This document shows, piece after piece, positions 27,576 to 36,658 of a DNA stretch of 64,000 nucleotides; position 1 is the first letter of the stretch; the number at the start of each line of letters is the position of its first letter. The notes beneath the pieces were generated by a model. That model was not told the DNA's origin. It searched no databases and saw only the letters and a list, made by a program, of their open reading frames with translations. Origin of the DNA: Skermanella mucosa (GTDB lineage Bacteria; Pseudomonadota; Alphaproteobacteria; Azospirillales; Azospirillaceae); assembly GCF_016765655.2 (NCBI RefSeq), contig NZ_CP086106.1, positions 3,585,001 to 3,649,000 of the forward strand, given 5' to 3'. Position numbers and translations under genes: made by a program.

Positions 27576-27653
27576 AAGAGACGCCGCGCCGGATCGCCGG
27601 CGCTTTCGACCGCGCCCGATTTCTCCATTCAGCAGGCCCCTTCCAAAACGCCC

Positions 27654-28430
27654 ATGACCGTCGCCCGTTCGCTCCTGTTCAATATCGCGTTCTTCACCTG
27701 GACGACGGTGTGCTGCTTCGGCCTGCTGTGGATGCTGCTGCTTCCGCGCCGGCAGATGGTGCATGTGGTGGAGTGGTACCTGCGAACCGTCCATTTCCTG
27801 GAACGCTCGATCCTGGGGCTCGACTACGAGGTGCGCGGGCTGGAGAACGTCCCTCGGCACGGTTCGTATATCCTGGCGGCCAAGCATCAGTCGGCCTGGG
27901 AGACCATGAAGCTCCACCTGCTGATCGACGACCCGGCGATCATCCTGAAGCGCGAGCTTCTGTTCCTGCCGATCTGGGGCTGGTACGCCGCCAAGGCCCG
28001 GATGATCGCGGTGGACCGGAGTGCCCGCGGCCGGGCCATCGCATCGATGGTCGAGGGTGCCGCCCGGATTAAGTCCGAAGGACGGCCGATCGTGATCTTT
28101 CCCCAGGGAACCAGGACGGCGGTGGGACGTTACCTGCCCTACCGGATCGGCGTGGCCGTGCTCTACAAGGACCTGGAACTGCCGATCGTGCCGATGGCGC
28201 TGAATTCCGGCGTCTATTGGGGCAGGCGCAGTTTCCGGAAGCACAGCGGCCGGGTGGTGGTCGAGTTCCTGCCGCCGATCGAGCCGGGGCTTAGCCGCGA
28301 GGCGGCGCTGGCGGAACTGGAAAGCCGGCTCGAGGCGGCGACCGACCGGTTGGTGATGGAGGCGGGCGGCCCTCCTACGGAGAAGCCGGCCAAGCAGGTG
28401 CCCCAAGGAGCGCCGGCCCCTGCCCCTTGA
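27654..28430 (+). CDS. PlsC-like 1-acyl-glycerol-3-phosphate acyltransferase
   Basis: A 258-residue membrane acyltransferase. A hydrophobic N-terminal helix (8-30) precedes the catalytic motif in the form HQSAWE (His78 to Glu83) instead of HxxxxD, a known variant. Motif III is FPQGTR (149-154) instead of FPEGTR. It should acylate lysophosphatidic acid or a related lysolipid. Motif changes shared by one alphaproteobacterial PlsC branch make this a likely paralogue rather than the only PlsC. Confidence 0.86.
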   Translation: MTVARSLLFNIAFFTWTTVCCFGLLWMLLLPRRQMVHVVEWYLRTVHFLERSILGLDYEVRGLENVPRHGSYILAAKHQSAWETMKLHLLIDDPAIILKRELLFLPIWGWYAAKARMIAVDRSARGRAIASMVEGAARIKSEGRPIVIFPQGTRTAVGRYLPYRIGVAVLYKDLELPIVPMALNSGVYWGRRSFRKHSGRVVVEFLPPIEPGLSREAALAELESRLEAATDRLVMEAGGPPTEKPAKQVPQGAPAPAP

Positions 28431-28442
28431 ACATTTTCGGCC

Positions 28443-28463
28443 TGTGGAAAACTCTGTGGATGT
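28443..28463 (+). promoter_or_regulatory. Two DnaA-box-like sites upstream of nrdJ
   Basis: TGTGGAAAA (28443-28451) and TGTGGATGT (28455-28463) differ from the DnaA box TGTGGATAA by one and two bases and are 12 nt apart in the same orientation. DnaA controls nrdAB in E. coli, so the location is suggestive, but the matches are imperfect. Confidence 0.3.
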
Positions 28464-28537
28464 GCGCGTTGGCGTTGCACCGCGAAGGGCCTCGCGTGCA
28501 AGACGGGACGACCTGTCCAAAGCCTAGGCCACAAAAC

Positions 28538-28552
28538 GAACAAAACATGAAC
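28538..28552 (+). promoter_or_regulatory. LexA-type SOS box upstream of nrdJ
   Basis: GAAC, AAAACAT, GAAC is an exact match to the alphaproteobacterial LexA direct repeat (GTTC-N7-GTTC on the other strand). It lies 9 nt before a TTGACC -35-like hexamer (28562-28567), which has only a weak -10. The other sequence in the 255-nt gap before nrdJ shows nothing further that I can name. Confidence 0.55.
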
Positions 28553-28685
28553 GCGCTAGACTTGACCAGAGGGCGCGAAGGCACCAATTTTCGGGACAAG
28601 TTCTGATAGATCCGCGAAAATCCTTGTTGACCAAGGAGTTTGGCGCTTTGATCGCGGCCAGGATCCATGGCGGACGGAGATCGGG

Positions 28686-30983
28686 ATGACTTCGGTGGCA
28701 GCCATATCCCAGCAGATCTGGGATATGAAATACCGACTGAAAATGCTTGACGGGCAGCCTGTGGACAAAACGGTCAGCGACACTTGGACTCGCGTGGCCA
28801 AAGCCCTGGCCGAGCCCGAAAAAGACCCCGCCGCCTGGGTCTCCCGATTCGCCGAAGCGCTCGCCGATTTCCAGTCCCTGCCCGCGGGCCGCATCCTCGC
28901 GGGCGCGGGCACCGGACGCAACGTGACGCTGTTCAACTGCTTCGTCATGGGCCAAATCCCCGACGACATGGGCGGTATCTTCGCCCACCTGCGCGAGGCC
29001 GCCCTGACCATGCAGCAGGGCGGCGGCATCGGATATGACTTTTCCACCCTGCGCCCCAAGGGCGCCGCGGTGCTGGGCGTGGGAGCCGACGCCTCCGGTC
29101 CGTTGTCCTTCATGGACGTCTGGGACGCCATGTGCCGCACCATCATGAGCGCCGGCCACCGCCGAGGCGCCATGATGGCGACGCTGCGCTGCGACCATCC
29201 CGACATCGAAGCCTTCATCGAGGCGAAGCGCGAATCGGGACGGCTCAGGATGTTCAACCTGTCGGTGCTGGTGACCGACTCCTTCATGACCGCCGTCCGC
29301 CAGGACGACGCTTGGCCGCTGACCTTCAATGGCACCGTGTTCAAGACCGTGCAGGCCCGCGACCTGTGGGACCGCATCATGCGGGCGACCTACGCCTATG
29401 CCGAGCCGGGCGTCATCTTCATCGACCGGATCAATCAGTTCAACAATCTATGGTATGTTGAGGATATTTCCGCAACCAACCCCTGCGGGGAGCAGCCGCT
29501 GCCTCCTTATGGCGCCTGCCTGCTCGGATCGATAAACCTCGCGGCGCTGGTGCGGCAGCCGTTCACCGAACAGGCGCACCTGGACATGGACCGGTTGGCG
29601 GAACTGGTGCCGCTGGCGGTACGCATGATGGACAACGTGGTCGATGCCTCCCGCTTCCCGCTGCCCGAGCAACTGGCGGAGGCGAAGGCGAAGCGGCGGA
29701 TCGGGCTGGGCGTCACGGGGCTGGCCGACGCCCTGATCCTGTGCCGGGCGCGCTACGGCAGCGAGCAGGCGGTCGCCCTGACGGAGGAATGGCTGGCGGC
29801 CCTGCGACGGCACGCCTATCTGGCATCGACCCGGCTTGCCGCCGAGAAGGGCAGCTTCCCGCTGTTCCACGCGGAGAAGTTCCTGGCTGGCGCCAATGCG
29901 CTGACGCTCGACGCGGACATACGCGATGCCATCGCGGCCCATGGCCTGCGGAACGCGCTGCTGACCTCGATCGCGCCGACCGGCACGATCTCGGTGTTCG
30001 CCGACAACATCTCCTCCGGGATCGAGCCGGTGTTCGCCTACAGCTACGACCGGAACGTGCTGATGCCCGACGGGTCGCGCCGGCAGGAGGAGGTCTCGGA
30101 CCATGCCTACCGGCTGTTCCGCCAGACTTTCGGGGATCAGGCTCCCCTGCCCGACTACTTCGTCGACGTGCAGTCGCTCAGCCCGGCAGACCATGTGGTG
30201 ATGCAGGCGGTCGCCCAGAAATATATCGACAGCAGCATCTCCAAGACGATCAACTGCCCCGAGGACCTGTCGTTCGAGGCGTTCAAGGATGTCTATGTCC
30301 ACGCCTTCGAACTCGGCTGCAAGGGATGCACGACCTACCGCCCGAACGAGGTGACCGGGTCGGTGCTGTCGGTGAAGAAGGCGGAGGTGAAACCGGAGGA
30401 GAAAGCCAAGGCTCCGCCGCCTCCCGCCACTCCGCCGATGCAGGACGCGGGCGCGGTGGTCTACATGACCCAGCCGCTCGACCGCCCGGACGTGCTTCCC
30501 GGCCAGACATACAAGGTCCGCTGGCCGGAGAGCGACCACGCCCTCTACATCACCCTGAACGACATCATCCAGGACGGCCGGCGGCGGCCGTTCGAGGTGT
30601 TCATAAACTCCAAGAACATGGAGCATTACGCCTGGACCGTGGCGCTGACCCGCATGATCAGCGCGGTGTTCCGGCGCGGCGGCGACATCGCCTTCGTGGT
30701 TGAGGAGTTGAAGGCGGTGTTCGACCCGCGCGGCGGCCAGTGGATGAACGGCCGCTACGTCCCCTCCCTCCTGGCCGCCATCGGCGAGGTGATCGAGCGG
30801 CACATGATCGGGATCGGCTTCCTGCCCGAACATGGCGACGGCGAGGTGCCGGAACCGGCGCGCCGGGCGGTCGGGGCTCCGGGGGTGCGTCTTCGCCAGT
30901 GTCCGCAATGCGGGCAGCCCGGGCTGGTCCGCCAGGAAGGCTGCGACCAGTGCCCCAACTGCGGCTATTCGAAATGCTCCTGA
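28686..30983 (+). CDS. nrdJ: Adenosylcobalamin-dependent ribonucleotide reductase (class II)
   Basis: Reduces ribonucleotides to deoxyribonucleotides with adenosylcobalamin as radical source, without a separate beta subunit or oxygen. The 765-residue protein has an active-site Cys85 in NCFVMG, the thiyl-radical Cys in NPCGEQ (about 265) and the TGTISVFADNISSGIEPVF loop. A TSCPD domain lies near 610-710, and a C-terminal zinc ribbon has Cys739, 742, 756 and 759, with Cys753 and Cys764 as candidate redox cysteines. It depends on the B12 coenzyme made by the adenosyltransferase encoded at 11.3 kb. The ATG follows GGAGATCGGG. A LexA-type box lies 134 nt upstream. Confidence 0.96.
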   Translation: MTSVAAISQQIWDMKYRLKMLDGQPVDKTVSDTWTRVAKALAEPEKDPAAWVSRFAEALADFQSLPAGRILAGAGTGRNVTLFNCFVMGQIPDDMGGIFAHLREAALTMQQGGGIGYDFSTLRPKGAAVLGVGADASGPLSFMDVWDAMCRTIMSAGHRRGAMMATLRCDHPDIEAFIEAKRESGRLRMFNLSVLVTDSFMTAVRQDDAWPLTFNGTVFKTVQARDLWDRIMRATYAYAEPGVIFIDRINQFNNLWYVEDISATNPCGEQPLPPYGACLLGSINLAALVRQPFTEQAHLDMDRLAELVPLAVRMMDNVVDASRFPLPEQLAEAKAKRRIGLGVTGLADALILCRARYGSEQAVALTEEWLAALRRHAYLASTRLAAEKGSFPLFHAEKFLAGANALTLDADIRDAIAAHGLRNALLTSIAPTGTISVFADNISSGIEPVFAYSYDRNVLMPDGSRRQEEVSDHAYRLFRQTFGDQAPLPDYFVDVQSLSPADHVVMQAVAQKYIDSSISKTINCPEDLSFEAFKDVYVHAFELGCKGCTTYRPNEVTGSVLSVKKAEVKPEEKAKAPPPPATPPMQDAGAVVYMTQPLDRPDVLPGQTYKVRWPESDHALYITLNDIIQDGRRRPFEVFINSKNMEHYAWTVALTRMISAVFRRGGDIAFVVEELKAVFDPRGGQWMNGRYVPSLLAAIGEVIERHMIGIGFLPEHGDGEVPEPARRAVGAPGVRLRQCPQCGQPGLVRQEGCDQCPNCGYSKCS

Positions 30984-31007
30984 CGGAGGCTGGTTCCGGC
31001 CGGAGCA

Positions 31008-32030
31008 CTAGTTTCCCGTCGCGACGCCCCGCGTCTCGACGAAGGACTGCATCGCGCGGATCAGATGGTCGCCGTAGCGGATCGGTTCGGAATGAGGTGA
31101 ATTTCCCTCCGCTGTAATCGGATGCATCACCGCATCGACCGCGGGTTCGAAGAAGAACGGCGCGGAAAAGCGCTCACGGCCGTCGCCCAGCACGCGATGG
31201 GCGGTCGCGACGAACCGCTGGTCCGTCCAATGCTGGAGCGCCCCTCCCAGGTTCACCACGAACGAGTTCGGCAGCGGCGGAACGTCGATCCACCGGCCCT
31301 GGCCGTTGCGGACCTGGAGTCCGCCGGTATCGTCCTGGTAAAGCAGCGTCAGCAGGCCGGAATCCACATGGTTCTCGGCCATCACCGGCCGCAGTACGCC
31401 GCCGTGGAGGACATACCCGTCGGCCACGCCCACCAGCGACGCTTCGGTCCGCGGCGGATAGTGCAGCAACCTCAGCGTCGAGTTGGTCGCCTCGAAGTAC
31501 GGATCGAACCAGTTCTCCTCCAGGCCCAGGTAGCGGGCCATCGAGCGCATGATGATGATGCCAAGATCCGTCATCGCCGCGTAGTGGGCGGCGATCTCGG
31601 CCCGCCAGCCCGGCAGGTCGGCCTCGGCGGGCCAGACGTTGCGTTCGATCAGCGGGTGATCCAGGGGGTAGCGCGGGTCGTCGGCGGCGAAGTCCGGCCC
31701 GATGTCGATCCCCTCCTTGAACGACAGGTCGCCGTCCACAGTCGGGAAGTAGCCCCGGTAGCTGTTGTCGTTGGTCGGAACGAAACGCCGACGCGCCAGC
31801 GGCCGCCTCCTCTCCTCCGGCAGGTCGAAGAACCGGAACAGGCGGGCGAGCCGGTCCTTCGACGCGAAATCCCCAAGCGCCGCGCCCGATATCACGAGAA
31901 AGCCGATCTCCTCGCAGGCCTTGCCGATCGCCTCGTCCACGCCGGCGCGGTCGACCTTTCCCGCTCCTTCCCCGCCGCCGAGAAGGGGCGAGGCGTCGAT
32001 CACCGGGATTTCGTGGAATGTATGCCGCAT
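31008..32030 (-). CDS. Isopenicillin N synthase-like 2-oxoglutarate/Fe(II) oxygenase
   Basis: A 340-residue non-heme iron oxygenase. Iron ligands are His221 and Asp223 (ENHVDSG) and His278 (TAHRV); the co-substrate RxS motif is Arg287 to Ser289 (RFS). An N-terminal DIOX_N-type domain fills residues 1-120. The substrate is unknown. The ATG at 32030 follows GGGAGGCGGAG. The gene is 23 nt downstream of a betaine-type binding-protein gene on the same strand, so its substrate may be a compound taken up by that transporter; this is only inference. Confidence 0.88.
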   Translation of the reverse strand: MRHTFHEIPVIDASPLLGGGEGAGKVDRAGVDEAIGKACEEIGFLVISGAALGDFASKDRLARLFRFFDLPEERRRPLARRRFVPTNDNSYRGYFPTVDGDLSFKEGIDIGPDFAADDPRYPLDHPLIERNVWPAEADLPGWRAEIAAHYAAMTDLGIIIMRSMARYLGLEENWFDPYFEATNSTLRLLHYPPRTEASLVGVADGYVLHGGVLRPVMAENHVDSGLLTLLYQDDTGGLQVRNGQGRWIDVPPLPNSFVVNLGGALQHWTDQRFVATAHRVLGDGRERFSAPFFFEPAVDAVMHPITAEGNSPHSEPIRYGDHLIRAMQSFVETRGVATGN

Positions 32031-32053
32031 CTCCGCCTCCCTGGAACGATGGA

Positions 32054-32932
32054 TCATTTCTGCGCCGACGCCTGCGACTCCAGCCAGCCGTCCACCAGCG
32101 GCCGGTTGGCGGCGATCCAGGTCCTGGCGCCTTCCTCCGGGGAGCTGGCTTCGTTAACCTCGGCCATCAAGGAACCCAGGCTGTCGTCGCCCATGTCCCA
32201 GGCGTTCAACCAGTCGAGGACTTCCGGGTACTCCTCGCCGAAACCCTTGCGCGACATGAAATGGATGTCGTCGGCCGCGCCATATGCGTTCCTGGGATCC
32301 TCCAGGTATTTCAGGTCATACTTGGCGAAGACCCAATGGGGGCTCCACAGCGTCACGACCACCGGCTTCTCCTGTCGGTACGCCCGGTCGAGGGCGCTGA
32401 TCATCGCCACTTCCGACGAGATCATGAGGTTGTAGTCAAGCCCGTAGGCCTTGATCGCCTGCTCGGTCATCTCCATCAGGGAGGAGCCGGCCTCGATGCC
32501 GACGATCCCGTCGGAGGAGCGGCCGTCGCCGAAGGTCGCCGCCTTGTCCTTGAGATCCTCGATGCTGCCGATGCCCATATAGGCCGGCACGACGAGGCCG
32601 AGGCGCGCCCCGTGGTACCAGGACTCGTGAAGATCGATATCTTCCTTGAACCGGTCGTAGTAGGCGGCATCGGTGGTCGGCATCCAGATTTCCAGCGCCA
32701 GGTCGATGGCATCGGTGGAAAGCCCGGTATAGAGGATCGCCTTCTCGACCGTCTTCAACTCGACCTCGTAGCCCTTCTCCTCAAGCACCTGCTGCCACAT
32801 GTGACTGACGGCGATCGCCTCCGCCCAGTTGTTCAGGCCGATCCGGATCGGGTCCTTCGCGAATGCGCTCGGCGCCCCCAAAGACGTGATGAGAAAGGCT
32901 CCCAGGATCGGGAAAAGATTGAGGCGCCTCAT
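32054..32932 (-). CDS. ProX/OpuAC-type betaine or choline binding protein
   Basis: A 292-residue periplasmic solute-binding protein of the glycine betaine/choline/ectoine class (OpuAC fold). A cleavable signal peptide ends near residue 25 (PSAFA). Conserved parts include IGLNNWAEAIAVSHMWQQVL, LEIWMPTT and LWSPHWVFAKYDL; the Trp residues could form the quaternary-ammonium cage. No permease or ATPase gene is next to it, so it must use a transporter encoded elsewhere or be a separate sensor component. The nearest downstream gene is the oxygenase. Confidence 0.88.
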   Translation of the reverse strand: MRRLNLFPILGAFLITSLGAPSAFAKDPIRIGLNNWAEAIAVSHMWQQVLEEKGYEVELKTVEKAILYTGLSTDAIDLALEIWMPTTDAAYYDRFKEDIDLHESWYHGARLGLVVPAYMGIGSIEDLKDKAATFGDGRSSDGIVGIEAGSSLMEMTEQAIKAYGLDYNLMISSEVAMISALDRAYRQEKPVVVTLWSPHWVFAKYDLKYLEDPRNAYGAADDIHFMSRKGFGEEYPEVLDWLNAWDMGDDSLGSLMAEVNEASSPEEGARTWIAANRPLVDGWLESQASAQK

Positions 32933-33099
32933 GATGCTGTTCTCCTCGCGTGATGGCTTCCGTGGTCCCGCTTAGGTATTTCGGAACTCCTCTCCTTGTT
33001 CCCGTATCTTTTCCCCGAGGTGAGCTTTTCCTTGAGCTTCCCGCAACCGGTCAGCCGAATGCCATCTATCGGAAATGTCTGTGGAACGGACTTCCCGGA

Positions 33100-33942
33100 T
33101 CAGCGTCCGATGGATCCGAAGGCCTGTTCGGCGATGATGCCGGCGACCCTGGCCTGATCGTCGAACAGCGGGAGTTCCCCCGGCGCGCTGTCGAAGCCGT
33201 CGGCCCAGACATAGCGCGCCGTCCGGGTCTCCATCATGCGGGCGTTGACTCGGACCCGCCCGTCCACGACGCGCACGCTGCCCTCCAGGATGAAGTCGGG
33301 GGGCGGCGCGTCGGGGGCGTGCCGGCTGTCCACGACCAGAAGGTGCGGATTTCCCATCAAGGCGCGCTTCAACTCGTCCTGGAGCCCCGACGCCATACCG
33401 GTTCCGAGATCGTCGAGCGGAACGAAGGCATCGACTTGGACTGTCGGCACCGGACTGCCCATGCCCCCGGTGTCTCCGGCAAGCGTGACCAGCAAGGTCA
33501 TGGCCACGACGGCCCCGCCGAGCGCCACCCAGGGCCTCCGGTCGGCCGACCATCGCTTCCGGTCGGGCGCAGTCTCCGCAGCGTCCGCCTCGGACGACGG
33601 CACGCGGGTGAAGACCGGGACGTAGGAGCCCTTCGGCAGCTCGATCCGGAGGGTGCTGGCGCTGCCGTCGGTCAGGTAATAGCGTTCCAGACGCCGGCGC
33701 AATTGCCCGGCCTCGATGCGGACGACGGGATCGGCCTGGGGGTCGAAACTCTCGTCCCGCCCCAGGACGGACACCGCGATCGCATAGGCCTTGATGCGGT
33801 CGGTCCGTCCGGCCAGCGTCTCCTCCACCACGTAGCGCAGGAAGTTCCTGCACCGGGTCGCCCGCCGGAACTCCTCCGTGGCGCAGATGGCGTCGAGATG
33901 ATCGAGGATTTCCTTGTCGGTGGGTTCCCCTCCCGGCGCCAT
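33100..33942 (-). CDS. Membrane regulator-like protein A: wHTH-like, TM, FlgO/TolB-like domains
   Basis: A 280-residue protein with three parts. Residues 10-112 contain a winged-helix-like block: FDPQADPVVRIEAGQLRRR forms a helix like the recognition helix of OmpR/CadC proteins, and LRIELPKGSYVPVF a wing. One membrane helix lies at about 138-155. Residues 165-275 resemble the TolB-N/FlgO-like domain, for example ILEGSVRVVDGRVRVNARM. This is ToxR/CadC-style topology: DNA-binding inside, sensor outside. A paralogue lies at 37254-38210. The ATG at 33942 is 10 nt after the upstream gene; a longer start is less likely. Regulatory function is inferred. Confidence 0.72.
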   Translation of the reverse strand: MAPGGEPTDKEILDHLDAICATEEFRRATRCRNFLRYVVEETLAGRTDRIKAYAIAVSVLGRDESFDPQADPVVRIEAGQLRRRLERYYLTDGSASTLRIELPKGSYVPVFTRVPSSEADAAETAPDRKRWSADRRPWVALGGAVVAMTLLVTLAGDTGGMGSPVPTVQVDAFVPLDDLGTGMASGLQDELKRALMGNPHLLVVDSRHAPDAPPPDFILEGSVRVVDGRVRVNARMMETRTARYVWADGFDSAPGELPLFDDQARVAGIIAEQAFGSIGR

Positions 33943-33952
33943 GGCAGCCACG

Positions 33953-34519
33953 CTACGTGACCCGCCGGAACAGATCCGGGTATTCGGTGACGAGGCCGTC
34001 GCAGTCCACCTCGACGTCGCGCACGAAGTCGCCATCCACCGACTCGTACCGGTAGCGCCGGCCGGGCTCCAGGCAGGTATAGCGCTGGCGGTTGGGCGTC
34101 ACGGTCAGGTCGGGAGGCGACACATAGGCGGCCAGTATCTCGGCGCTCTCGCCGGCGCGCAGCCCGAGCCGCCGGATCGGCAACGTGTTGGTGAACGGCG
34201 TGACGGCGAGATCGACGTCGATCGCCCCCTGGAGCGCCCCGAGCGGCGTCCCGGTGCCGGTGGTCCAGGACCCGGCCCCGTCGCCCGCCACGTGCAGCGA
34301 CCGGGCGGAGCCGACCAGCCTCACCTCCAGGGTCCTGACCCGCCAGGCCGGATCGCAGGAGATGCGGTAGGTCAGCGCCAGAGGGTCTCCGCCGTCCGGC
34401 GTCGCGATGACGGTCGCCTCCGCAACGATGCCCCGGGGCGCCTCCTGGAGCACGAGATGCTCCAGCCCCGTCCCCGCCCAGTCGCGCCAGCGCGCGACGA
34501 GGGTTCGCCCGTCGCTCAT
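33953..34519 (-). CDS. Putative glycolipid-binding protein (DUF1089-type)
   Basis: A 188-residue protein of the putative glycolipid-binding family. Diagnostic parts are the repeated short strands, DVDLAVTPFTNTLPIRRLGL, and the C-terminal VEVDCDGLVTEYPDLFRRV. No signal peptide is seen, so it is probably cytoplasmic or membrane-surface associated. The ATG overlaps the TGA of the MscS-type channel gene, so the two are translationally coupled, hinting at a membrane-lipid role linked to the channel. Confidence 0.83.
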   Translation of the reverse strand: MSDGRTLVARWRDWAGTGLEHLVLQEAPRGIVAEATVIATPDGGDPLALTYRISCDPAWRVRTLEVRLVGSARSLHVAGDGAGSWTTGTGTPLGALQGAIDVDLAVTPFTNTLPIRRLGLRAGESAEILAAYVSPPDLTVTPNRQRYTCLEPGRRYRYESVDGDFVRDVEVDCDGLVTEYPDLFRRVT

Positions 34520-36654
34520 GCCTGCTCCTTCGTTTGCTTTCCGCCGTCGAACGGGTCCCGGATCGCCTCGACCGCGGCGAACCCGACCGCGCGGCTTGCG
34601 GCGTTCGGATCGTCGACCCGGACGACCACGCCCCGGCCGACAAGGTCGATGCCGTTCTCGTTGAACGCCTTGATGATCCGCTGATAGGCCTCGCGCCGGA
34701 TGGTGAACTGCTCTCCGGGCTTGGCGATGTACTTTACCCCGATGATCACGGCATCGTCCTCCACCCGGCGCACCCCCTGGGACTTCAGCGGCTCGATGAA
34801 GCTGGGTCCCATCTCCGGGTCGTCGGACAGTTCGGCGCTGATACGCTTCACCAGCTTCTTGACGAGGTTCAGGTCGGTTTCCGGCGGCACGCGGAACTCC
34901 AGCCGCATCAGCGCCCAGTCGCGGGTGTAGTTGGTCAGGGCCTTGATCTGGCCGAAGGGAAGCGTGTGGACCGCGCCGCGGTGGTGGCGCAGCTTGAGCG
35001 AGCGGAGCGAGATGTTCTCCACGGTGCCCCGGAGCTGGCCGACCTCGACATAGTCCCCGATATGGAAGGCGTCCTCCAGCAGGAAGAAGATGCCGGACAG
35101 GATGTCGGCGATGGTCGACTGGGCACCCAGCCCGATCGCGATGCCGACCACGCCGGCGCCCGCCAGCAGCGGCCCGATGGCTATTCCCAGGGAGGACAGC
35201 ACGATCATCACGACGACGGCCACCAATGCCACCTGGAGAAACTTGCGGAGCAGCGGCAGCAGGGTCGCCATCCGCTGGGCGGTCCGGCGGTCACGGTCGT
35301 TCTGGGACGCGATCAGGCGGTCGAAGCTCCGGATCAGCAGCGCCCAGCCGACATAGCCGAGCAGCAGGATCACGCCGGCGTCGAACAGCAGCCGCAGCGC
35401 GATGCCGAACGGGCCCGGCTGCCGCGCGGCGTCGAATCCCCAGAGGAAGGCCGTGGCGACTACCGCCAGAACCAGCAGCGAGACCCAGACTGCCCGCATC
35501 AGCCGCACGGTGGTGGCGGACGCCTCGCCGTCGACGGCACCCGCCGATTCGTGGAATCGGGCGACCGGACGGTGCAGCAGCAGGGCGGTCACCGGAACCG
35601 CGGCCGCCAGGACGAAGCTGGCCAGCAGGCGGAGGCCCGTGCCCGGCTCCAGCCGCAGCGCCGCGGCGGCGAGCGTCAGCCAAAGGCCGGCGAGGTAGAT
35701 CGTCGCCAGCACCAGGCCGGTGCCGATCCCGTGGCTGGCGGAAAGGTCGAGATTGAGATACCCGCCGATCAGCGCGGCGATGTCCCGGCGCCGGCTCCAA
35801 AGCTGGACCGCCAGGTACAGGAAAGGCAGCGTGCTGATCGGCAGGATCAGGGCGATAAGCGGATCGTATGCCATGCCCAGCGCGTTCAGCAGGTCGAACA
35901 GGCCGAGCAGCGCCGCGCTGAGGACGGCGACCCATATGCCGGAGCGGTGGATCGCCGCCGCCGCCTGGTCGCCCACCGGCAGAAGCCTCAGGTCCGGCCG
36001 CCCGGGCGCGCACAGGACCCTGAAGATCAGATCGGCGATCAGTACCGTCAGGGCCGCCTGGAGCGCCGCGACGAAGATCGCGGGTGCCGCGGGATGGGTC
36101 GGGCGCAGGATCGCATAGGCCAGCAGCAGGCCCGCGACGAACCCGCCGATCCGCAGCAGGTCACGTGCGGCACTCCGCAGCACGCTGCCCGGTGCCGCGG
36201 GCGGCAGCCGTGTCAGGGCCACCCAGACCAGGACGCCGGCCGCGAACAGGAACAGGAGCGATACCGCCAGCCGCCATGGCCGGATGGCGGCATCCCGCCC
36301 GTTCGGCCGTTCGAACGCATCGGCCAGCGCCGCCGGAATCCGGGGATAGGCCTTGACCACGGCATCCAGGCGCCCGGCGTAGAACGCGAGGGGATTGGAT
36401 TGCCGGGGAGCCGCGGCCCGGGTCCGCGCCTCCGTCAGCATCCTGTCCCGCAAGGCGGCGCGGACCTGCTCGCCGTCCATGACCGACAACAGGGCGTCCG
36501 TCTGCTCGGGCGTCAGCCCTCCGGGAAACGCCTGGATGACCGCATCGACGCCGGCGCCGGACGCCTGGACGGCCGGCTGGGCGGACGCGAGACCGGGGCA
36601 GAACCAGGCAGCCAGGAAGAGCGCCAGGAGGATCAGTCTGACGACCACCATCAT
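34516..36654 (-). CDS. MscS-family mechanosensitive ion channel
   Basis: A 712-residue large MscS-type channel. A signal peptide (1-25, cut after AQ) and a periplasmic part precede about ten membrane helices between residues 125 and 530. The MscS core includes the pore helix region AGVVGIAIGLGAQSTIADIL, then FFLLEDAFHIGDYVEVG and the cytoplasmic vestibule to about residue 690. Such channels release solutes on hypo-osmotic shock. It follows the RT0821-like gene by 4 nt and overlaps the glycolipid-binding gene. Confidence 0.9.
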   Translation of the reverse strand: MMVVVRLILLALFLAAWFCPGLASAQPAVQASGAGVDAVIQAFPGGLTPEQTDALLSVMDGEQVRAALRDRMLTEARTRAAAPRQSNPLAFYAGRLDAVVKAYPRIPAALADAFERPNGRDAAIRPWRLAVSLLFLFAAGVLVWVALTRLPPAAPGSVLRSAARDLLRIGGFVAGLLLAYAILRPTHPAAPAIFVAALQAALTVLIADLIFRVLCAPGRPDLRLLPVGDQAAAAIHRSGIWVAVLSAALLGLFDLLNALGMAYDPLIALILPISTLPFLYLAVQLWSRRRDIAALIGGYLNLDLSASHGIGTGLVLATIYLAGLWLTLAAAALRLEPGTGLRLLASFVLAAAVPVTALLLHRPVARFHESAGAVDGEASATTVRLMRAVWVSLLVLAVVATAFLWGFDAARQPGPFGIALRLLFDAGVILLLGYVGWALLIRSFDRLIASQNDRDRRTAQRMATLLPLLRKFLQVALVAVVVMIVLSSLGIAIGPLLAGAGVVGIAIGLGAQSTIADILSGIFFLLEDAFHIGDYVEVGQLRGTVENISLRSLKLRHHRGAVHTLPFGQIKALTNYTRDWALMRLEFRVPPETDLNLVKKLVKRISAELSDDPEMGPSFIEPLKSQGVRRVEDDAVIIGVKYIAKPGEQFTIRREAYQRIIKAFNENGIDLVGRGVVVRVDDPNAASRAVGFAAVEAIRDPFDGGKQTKEQA

Positions 36655-36658
36655 GACC

